A stretch of 64,000 nt of DNA, taken from positions 434,001 through 498,000 of the forward strand of contig NC_051099.1 in NCBI RefSeq assembly GCF_901709675.1, read 5' to 3'. Each line of letters begins with the position of its first letter. The first letter of the stretch is position 1. Under the pieces are notes generated by a model. That model worked only from the letters and a program-made list of their open reading frames with translations. It did no database searches and was not told the origin of the DNA. A program made the position numbers and the translations under genes. This document shows positions 56,163 through 64,000 of the stretch, piece after piece. This DNA is from Syngnathus acus. Lineage: Eukaryota > Chordata > Actinopteri > Syngnathiformes > Syngnathidae.

Positions 56163-58440
56163 CTCGGGAAAGACGGTAACAAGTTACCGATTAACAGTAT
56201 CCAACTCGCTAAATAGAGCGTCTAGTCGCTGTTATCCTGTTTGTTGTTGTTGTTGTTGTTAATTAGCTATTAGCAGCTAGCCCAATCAAACTAGCTTTTC
56301 ATTTATTTTCCGAGACTGTCCCAAAATGACAACCCTTTTTTCTGTGTTTGATTTTTGTAGGAGCAAATTTGCCTTTGAAGAAATCTTTGATATCTTTGGA
56401 CTCGAAGTGAAATCCTCTGCATGACGGACGTCTTTGTGTTTCAAGGTACACTATGGGAGTTGGGAACTCTTACTTTCATCAAATCAAAAGTTAAGATGAA
56501 TCTCAGTTTGTAAAGCCACAGTTCAGCTTTGTAGAATATATATATATCCTAACTATGTTTTACATCAAATTAGATCTAACTTTTGGCTCTATTGTAGAAC
56601 TAAAACCTGATGCAATCAAAGAGGCAAAAAAGTAGACTTACGTTGCACGCTATGTGAAGAAATCACTTGTTCCTGTTGTTGCTCCCTTTTTTTCCCCCCA
56701 GTGGAAAAATCAGACTTTTTCGGTCCACTTCAACATATTGGCGGCGGCGGCGGCGGCGGCCTTACAACCCAACACTCAAAGTCACTTTTCAGGATTTTGA
56801 ATGCATTTTCCGAAGCAGGTGGATTTGAAAGGCAGGACAATGGATGTGTGTGTTCGTGCGTAGCATCCTCATCCTCGTCAGATCGCGGGTGTCGCCATCT
56901 GATCCGGGCCTCCTGTCAAACACACGCGACAGTTAATCATTCTCTCATTGGTGAAACAAAACAACCTTTGCCATCCTTCCCCTGTTGGCCCTACAGTATT
57001 CCCTCCCGCACGCCGTGCCGTAATGGGATTAGAAAAAAGCGGAATAATCCCGCAGTGCTGGTGAGTGCCACATCCACTGGGCGCACACACTGAGGCCTTT
57101 ATTGGGAAATGGAACAGGGATGTCTTTATCCGGAAATGTTCCGATGAAGGGGGGAAAAAAATGTGGAAAATTCACCCCATCATTTTGCCTCGTTTTATTA
57201 TTTCTCACAAAAATTCACATCATTGAGTACAGGTCAAATAATAGATGTCAGTAACCCTGGAAAGATGCAACAAAAAAAAGGCAGACAATTAAATCGGTTC
57301 GTCATGATTTAGTGCTTCAGTTCAAGTCATTATGCTGCTCCTTCTAGTGTGGCCGCTTTAGCCAATAGGGGGCGGTATCATACAGTCAGGAAAGGAAAGT
57401 TCCTCAGCAAAAATGCAAATCTGAGGAAGCTCTAATTTCGTTTGCATATGTCACCACGAGCGAAGCAGTTAATTAAAATACCTTCAGTGGATATGTGTGA
57501 TTATCTTGTTAGGTACATTTCTATGCATGTTCTTTGTTTGGTCGGTTTTGTATGTTTTTGAGTGATGTTTTGTTGAAGAAAAAAAAGAGGAAGAGGGGGC
57601 ATTCCATACTAAGTGAGGACCAGCCTGTTTTTCATGTTTTTGCTGCCCTCTAGCCGACATGTGGTGCAACTGCATATAAAAGACGACTAACAGTGAAGGC
57701 ATCCCAAAGAAATTCTCCTTTTATCCTTTCATCCAAATATTTGTCCGCGTTCCAGGTCAGTAAAATTAAATAAAGTATCAAAATGAATATAAAGGGGTTT
57801 TGTTTTGTTTTTTTAAACGAGTGTGACGTTCAATGACAAGCATCGTGATTGTGCGGGGGCCAATCGGGTCGCTCTATAGCTCGCCGGCCCGGAAGTGCAC
57901 AACGAGATTGTAATTTGTCCAATTAAAGATTCGATGAATATTTGGAGTTGGCAGAGGCTGTGAGGTTATGAAAAGCTTCACACATTTGCCGTATGACGCC
58001 TCCTAACGATAATTCCGTGATCGCTCAAATTCACCCACACTAAATTCCAATCCGAATTTCCTCACTTTGGAAGTCCCTGCGCTTCGGCACGATTTCTTGA
58101 TCCATTTCACGGTTTTATCGCAGTTTATTTCAACATTTTATTTTCTATTTTAATTCGTCGTGGGTTTAATTCAAGAATTGCCCATTTATTCTACAAAACA
58201 ACTGCTTTTGTGAGCGCTTATACCGGGTGTTTCCAGTTGAGCGTCGGACACGTAACGATTGGGAATGAAGGCCTTAACCTCACTGTGTCATAGGTTTCCC
58301 AATTATAATGCTTGGGAATTATGCGGCGGATAGGAATCAATCCCTCCGAACGTTGTAAGCGCAGCGGTGTGTCTTGTGTCTATTAACCAGGTGGTAAGGG
58401 CACATTGAAACCCTTCTGTTTTGAAACGGAGTGTGCCATT
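56163..58440. other. Region between cldn2-like and clip2
   Basis: About 2.3 kb with no supported coding sequence. It includes (TTG)n near 56240, a short TATATATA, (GGC)n at about 56741-56760 and a CTCF-like motif at 57362-57377. The cldn2-like non-coding first exon and promoter should lie in its first part. Confidence 0.5.
57362..57377 (+). promoter_or_regulatory. CTCF-like motif (plus orientation) near the synteny break
   Basis: CCAATAGGGGGCGGTA matches the CTCF core closely (one or two mismatches). Confidence 0.5.
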
Positions 58441-59050
58441 GACAGAAAGGGAGGAGGGGTGACAGAGAGGCTGTAGTCTTCTCATCCGTCCCCCAGGAGG
58501 CTCTGCTTCCCCGGCCCCTTTGTTCCGTCTCGCCGGTGTGGGTTGAGTCAGTCACGGGGAGGCTGCGCTAACCCTCCCAACAATAAGAGGGGGGGGGGAA
58601 AAAAGAGAAAGAAAACGAAAACACACCGTGTAGAAAACCGACGGGAGAGGGGGCGAGGGAGAATAGAGAGCGTCGGAGGAAGTCACGGGAAGACGAGACG
58701 GGTGGCGCGCGCCTATTGGCAAGATAAAAGAAAGAAAGAAAGAAAAGTTGCTCCTGATGCGTTCGTGGTCACAAGTCGGACAGACAGCTTTACGGGGGGC
58801 GAAAAAGACATCTCGGGGAGACATCAGGGCGCTTTTTGATGCACGCTTTAGGGAAGCTAAGTGCTAACCGGTAGGTAGGTAGGACGGATCCACGCGGCAG
58901 CGGCGGCGGACTCTCCCTTTCTGCTCCCCTAAGCATCCATATTTGCATCCTCCCGGCCCAGGGAGTGGCATCCTCCCTTTTTTCCCCTCTTCCAAGTGGC
59001 TCCTTTTTATACATGATCTGGACCCTGTCTTGTGTGACTCACTGTGAGTA
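58440..59050 (+). promoter_or_regulatory. clip2: Candidate clip2 promoter and non-coding first exon region
   Basis: GC-rich and purine-rich sequence upstream of clip2, with CpG-containing stretches at 58650-58720. A splice donor ACT|GTGAGT lies at 59043/59044, preceded by TTTTTATAC near 59003. Together with the acceptor at 59613 this is consistent with a non-coding 5' exon. The exact start is unknown. Confidence 0.35.
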
Positions 59051-59622
59051 TTTACAGTTTTTTCTTTGTTGAATGTGTGTGAGGAAAGGGGAAAGAAAAC
59101 CCTTGCCGCAGACAAGGCTCTCAGCAAGGGATCAAAGTGGTTGCATTTTTTTTTTTTTTGTGGAGGTGCGCATTATCTACACCCCCCCCCCCCCCCCCTT
59201 CCATCCACCCTCCTCAGCACTATCAGGTGCAGGCCTCAAGACGGTGGAGGCTTTCATTTGGATCACTTAGCAGCATCCTCAACCCATTTAAAAGCTCTGC
59301 ATGTGTCAATCAGTCATGCCAGAATATTTGGAACAGGGTGGGGGTGATGATGATCATTTGTAGCTCGCAAGCTGCGTGGCATCCTCACAGCGGCTTTTAT
59401 GGAACACTGTTTGGTTTTGGTCTGCCACCGCAGTGCATAAAACCGAGGTGCTCTTAATATTTTGGAGGAAATGTGAGAAAATAGCTCATTCTAATTTGCG
59501 AATGTATGCTGCTGTGATGTTTGCTAACAGTTCATTCTGGGAGTTTGTTCTTAACTTTGTTTGTTTTAAACTCCATTCTCTTAGTGTCTTAATAACCTTT
59601 CCTGCATTTCCAGTAGTACAAC

Positions 59623-59655
59623 ATGGAGGGAGATGATCACCACCTCGTGGTTTAG
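59623..59655 (+). promoter_or_regulatory. clip2: Upstream ORF in the clip2 5' UTR
   Basis: The acceptor TGCATTTCCAG ends at 59613. Ten nt later an ATG opens a 10-codon reading frame ending in TAG at 59653-59655, 33 nt before the main start. A short uORF in this position can lower translation; whether it does here is inference. Confidence 0.5.
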
Positions 59656-59688
59656 TGCCTTCGGCGCCTTTTTTTATCCACAATAAAC

Positions 59689-62600
59689 ATGCTGAAGTCC
59701 AGCGGGCTGAAGATCCCCGGGCGCGGGCCCAAGCATTCCAGCCCGATGGGAAGGAGCGCAACCTCGAGCTCCCCCGTGCCCCCCAAGGACAGTAAGTCAC
59801 TTCCTCCTCTTCCGCTAGGATGAAGAAGAAAAACGTCTGGTCGTTCGTCATTGCTGCGGTTTACACTGTTTACTGACTCACAGCTGTGCTACGTGAGCTG
59901 CTATTTGGCGGAATACACATGATGCACGCAACATGGTTCTCACGGTTACATCGGAACAGTCACCATTGTGAAAAAAAATCTTGATTAACTACAATTCTTT
60001 CTCTTTCATGCATACATTTGACTTTGTCGTGCTTCGCAGAGGATAAAGAATGTATGCTTCTTTTACATTGTCCTTCCATCAGCCCCTTGACAAAGATTCT
60101 GGGAAATCTGTTTGCTAGTTTGAGACCAACATAGTCGAAAATGTAGCCGGACATATTCCTGAGAATTTCGACTCGACGAAATGGGCGCCTTCCATCACAT
60201 CACATGACATCACATGACATGACAGCCTGCTAAATGTAAACACAGCTGTTTCCCACACTGAATTACACCTTTGATGTCATGCTAGCATGCCCACTACATT
60301 GCATTCAGCCATGTTGACATGATAATTATGAGTCCTGTTTTTAAAGCTGATCCCCATTGTGTCGTTGAAATGATTACCAAGCACTCAAGTGACTCATCCC
60401 ACCGGGCGAGTACATCGTGTAAAACGATTATTTGTTACATGAACGATGAAGGCTCACATTAGCTTCCCGCTTGATTCCACCTTCCAAAAACGTGCGTTAG
60501 GTTGTCGTGTCCAACCCGTCGACTTCCAGAGTTCCATTTTTGTTTGTTTGTTTGTTTGTTCCTCACAGCTTAAATTGCGACACAACTACTCCCGGTTGGG
60601 GATCAGAAAGATAATCTGTGAAATGTTGCACGCGGCCTCACATCTGCCAGCGAGCTGCGATCTGCGGACAAGGATGGAACGAAAAATGCTACATTAGCAA
60701 AGATGTAACAACTGAAATTGTATGTGCCCTCAAAGAGGTCCGAATTCTTTTTTGGTTTTTGAAACGGGTGTTTCATTGTAGCTAACCGTTTTTCCTACAC
60801 AAATAATCGGCTCAATTGCGACACCTGCTTGAGAAAAAAGGCCAGCTGTGTGGTAAATAACTCCCAACTTGATCTTTAGCTCGGCCTCCTCCATCTGCTG
60901 CCGTCCGCGACCGCATTTGAAGCGCTTGTAAATAACCCGGGCGGGCCGGGGACGAGAGGTGCGTCCGCTGCCAGCGTGAGGAGGCGGAGGAAGTTGTGGG
61001 GAGGGGAGCGGAGGGGAGGGTTCATTGTGCGTCGACGGGGGATGAATGGCGGCTGTTCACACTGGCCCAGCACAATGCTCAAAGTGGAGGCTTGTCTCGC
61101 TGGTCTTCGCTCTGCTTTGGCTCCCTTTTTATCCAACCCCCCCCTCGCGTCGCCTTGGCAACAGAAAAAAAGAGGCCTGGATGGTTGCATAGAACTGTTT
61201 ACCATTTCCTGTTTTCTTTTCTATATACCAAGTGCTCCTCTAACCTGCTCCTGATAAAGATAAAAAAAAAAAGTTGAGCAGGATATGAAAATTTGCTGAG
61301 CGACTTGTCACCCACCCATTCCCACAACAACAGCAACATATGGCAGCAATTGGGGCATAAAGCCCCGGCAATGGGGCCACGGAGCCTCGGGCGGGTCTTC
61401 AACTCGGAGTGGCGCACAGAGGGCAACCAATCACAGCCCCATTGGTGTGTGTGTGTGAGAACGGCCAAGAATGGCGGCTTTAATTGCAGTTGCGTCTCGC
61501 TGACCCACTTTGTTGGGCACCAATCAAAGTGCGGGCACACAATCTGCGCCCTTGTGCTGCACGCCGACACCCACAGCTTGCTTCTTTTTCGCCGGCACGA
61601 CACGGTCAAAAGGGATCAATGAGGAGAGGCTCACAATGTCGACACTGACGCCGCTTGGTAGAACGCCGTTCTCTCAAATATACGCAATGCAAACTTTTGT
61701 TGCGCCAGTGCGTGACATCAACTGTGTCCTCTTTCGTTGCGGAGTTTGAAAACCAAACGCCTCTCCCCATATCAGGGATGAACATCTCAATCATCAACAT
61801 TTTCTACTTTGTCTCCAGATGCTCCAGTCAAGCCCAGCACGCCGCCCAAAGCGTCGGAGGAGGGCGACGAGGTGGCGGGTGACTACACGGTGGGAGAGCA
61901 GGTGTGGGTGAACGGCGTGAAAGCCGGGGTCATCGCCTACCTCGGGGAGACCCAGTTCGCCCCGGGCCAGTGGGCCGGTGTCATCCTCAACGACCCGCTG
62001 GGCAAGAACGACGGCTCGGTGGGCGGCGTCCGCTACTTTGAGTGCCAAGCCCTGCAGGGCATCTTCACGCGGCCCTCCAAGCTCACGCGACAGCCCACGG
62101 CCGAGGGCAGCGACAGCCTGTCCGCCGAGTCGCTCAGCGCCCATAATCAGACGCTGCAAGGAGGCGGCGGGGGGGGCCTCGTCGGGCAGCGGGCGCCGAC
62201 GCTCCGAGAGGGCCTGCTCAACAGCGCCGTCAAGACGGGAAACGAGTCGGGCTCCAACATGTCTGACAGCGGCTCTGTCAAGAAAAGCGCCGACAAGGAC
62301 CTGAGGGCCGGAGATCGTGTTTTGGTGAGGGAGGGTCTCGTGCGTGCGTGCGCCGTGGATTGATGGCAAATACGTGACGAAATCTAATGCACTAAATAGA
62401 ACGTAAAAGCATTTCTAATCCGGTATTGACTCCCTCTTTTTGTCTTTGCTGCCAGGTGGGAGGCTCCAAGATGGGTGTGATCCGCTACATAGGGGAGACG
62501 GACTTTGCCAAGGGCGAGTGGTGCGGCGTGGAGCTGGACGAGCCTCTGGGCAAGAACGACGGCGCCGTGGCTGGCACCAGGTACAAAAGAAAGCCGCAAA

Positions 62601-64000
62601 GTGTTCAAGTGGCATCATTGCATTCTGTCCTGGCAGATATTTCCAGTGCCTCCACAAGTTTGGCCTGTTCGCGCCCGTACACAAGGTGATCCGCATCGGC
62701 TTCCCGTCCACCAGCCCGGCCAAGGCCAAGAAGAGCAAGCGAGTGGCCATGGGCGTGTCGTCGCTGGCTCACAGCCCCAGCAGCTCGTCCATCAGCTCCG
62801 TCAGCTCGGTGGCCTCGTCGGTGGGCGGGCGACCCAGCCGCGCCGGCCTGGTGAGATCATTCGAAGGTCTTGCGCTCGCTCACGCCTTCATTTTTGCAGA
62901 GCGAGCAACCTCCAAAGTCACCAAACGGGACGACGTGCCATTGATTTTGCTGGGCGGTTGACGCCTCTTTTTTTCATTTTTACTTGACTTCATTGCTGGC
63001 AACCTTTGCTTTATTCTCCGTCAGGCGTAAAGATGGCGGCGTGAGCGAGAATGCTTGCTCGCTCGCTCGGCTTGACTGATGGCGGTCTGTCCCTTGTGAT
63101 TAAGCGCCGTTGATTCTCCTCAAATACACTCCTTGGCAGCAAATTCTCATCAAGAACGCAGAAAAATACTAAAGAATGTGATCAAATACGAATAAATGTC
63201 ATGGAGAGGCTTAGAATAGGTTACACAATTAATCGGATAAATTGCAACCCCAAAATGATCATTTGAAAAGGAATGGGCCATAATTATAGTGAATGTTGAT
63301 GATCTTATATTGGTGATCATCTTCTAAATGGCGAAATGTGTCAAACACCACCCTCTAGTGGCTGACAAAATGTTTTCACCTCGATTTTTGTATTTTTTTT
63401 CTCCCCCCTGCTCTTGTTCCTCCAAGCTGACGGAGACGTCGTCGCGCTACGCCCGCAAGATCTCGGGCACCACCGCCCTGCAGGAGGCGCTGAAGGAGAA
63501 ACAGCAGCACATCGAGCAGCTGCTGGCTGAGCGCGACCTGGAGCGCGCCGACATGGCCAAAGCCACCAGCCGCATTTGCGAGGTGGAGAAGGAGCTCAGC
63601 GCCCTCAAGTCGCAGCATGTGCAGGTGGCAAACGTTAGCCAGATCAGGTCTCGCTCGCTCGCTCGCACGTCCGTCCTGACCCGATGTCCTCTCCAGTATG
63701 TGTCGGAGAACGAGGGCGCCCTGCAGCAAGTCACGGCCGCCTTGGCCGGCGTGCAGAAAGCCAAGGTGGAGCTCGCCAATCAGCTGGAGGAAGAGAAGAG
63801 GTAACGTTGAAGGCTGTCACCTGTTGCTGACCAAAACAGCAGCACCCGCAAAAGCCCATCATCTCTGAGTGTCAAGTCTTGGCGTCATTTAGTATGCCCG
63901 CAGTCAAGCTACAAATAAGTCAAGTACAAGACTCGTTGGGTAAAAGCCCCTGTTGTTTTCAGGAAAGTGGAGGACCTCCAGTTCAGAGTGGAGGAGGAGT
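59689..64000 (+). CDS. clip2: CAP-Gly linker protein 2 (CLIP-115), 5' part, cut by window end
   Basis: Exons: 59689-59791, 61819-62324, 62456-62580, 62637-62850, 63427-63624, 63697-63800 and 63963 onwards, all in phase. The N-terminus [22 protein letters not shown] matches CLIP2 and not CLIP1. CAP-Gly 1 is at about residues 59-125 with GKNDG at 96-100; CAP-Gly 2 starts at about residue 196 with GKNDG at 235-239. Ser-rich linkers follow each domain ([15 protein letters not shown]). A coiled coil opens at [23 protein letters not shown]-Gly domains bind tubulin/EB1 C-terminal EEY/F ends, so the protein tracks growing microtubule plus ends. The rest lies beyond 64000. The CLIP2 identity is firm from the N-terminus and the linker [14 protein letters not shown]. 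Confidence 0.95.
59792..61818 (+). other. clip2: clip2 first coding intron
   Basis: A 2.0 kb intron with donor GTAAGT and acceptor TTTGTCTCCAG. It contains a (TTTG)n near 60540 and short CACATGACAT repeats near 60197-60222. No other exon is evident. Confidence 0.8.
62581..62636 (+). other. clip2: clip2 56-nt intron
   Basis: Donor AG|GTACAA, acceptor TCCTGGCAG. Removal restores AGTRYFQC across the CAP-Gly 2 end, exactly as in CLIP2, while retention would shift the frame. Confidence 0.88.
63348..63361 (-). promoter_or_regulatory. CTCF-like motif in a clip2 intron
   Basis: Reverse complement CCACTAGAGGGTGG, one to two mismatches from the CTCF core, about 65 bp before the coiled-coil exon. Confidence 0.35.

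Noticed and set aside
59689-64000. CLIP1 identity
   Set aside because: The N-terminus ([12 protein letters not shown]) and linker ([14 protein letters not shown]) match CLIP2. CLIP1 differs in both.

Overview
This is a 64 kb piece of a vertebrate nuclear genome, most likely a percomorph teleost fish. The evidence is split genes with GT-AG introns, several of them very short (56-78 nt), dense simple repeats ((TG)n, (CT)n, (GGAT)n, (GATA)n), a fish-type tRNA-derived SINE, and protein sequences that are clearly vertebrate. I cannot name the species from the sequence alone.

Layout. (1) About 1-16.0 kb has no recognisable gene. It holds microsatellites and several AT-rich homeodomain-type motif clusters that look like regulatory sequence, plus CTCF-like motifs. 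(2) 16.28-25.36 kb, plus strand: a four-exon KLF5-type Kruppel-like factor (klf5l, 435 aa). (3) 25.4-28.9 kb: the gap between two convergent genes. (4) 32.06-39.99 kb, minus strand: a KLF8-type repressor (klf8) with a PVDLS CtBP motif and three zinc fingers. Its probable 3' UTR runs to about 28.9 kb and carries a diverged tandem array of about 130-bp units. Its 5' non-coding exons and promoter must lie between 40 and 49.5 kb or beyond. (5) 49.78-52.30 kb, plus strand: rbm41 (402 aa, seven coding exons), whose first coding exon is only 8 nt and lies inside a tandemly duplicated promoter segment with ZNF143/THAP11-type motifs. (6) 53.07-53.84 and 55.35-56.15 kb, minus strand: two tandem single-coding-exon claudins, the second CLDN2-like. 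(7) 59.69 kb to the window end, plus strand: the 5' half of clip2 (CLIP-115), with both CAP-Gly domains and the start of the coiled coil.

How the parts fit. The KLF5-type and KLF8-type genes are tail to tail, as KLF5 and KLF12 are on human chromosome 13. The pair is therefore best read as the other copy from the early vertebrate genome duplications. RBM41 and CLDN2 are close neighbours on the human X, which also carries KLF8, so the middle of this window resembles an ancestral X-type block. The clip2 gene, on human chromosome 7, marks a synteny break at about 57-59 kb. The genes do not form one pathway: they are two transcription factors, a minor-spliceosome RNA-binding protein, two tight-junction proteins and a microtubule plus-end protein. 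No mobile-element ORF, CRISPR array or prokaryotic-type system was seen.
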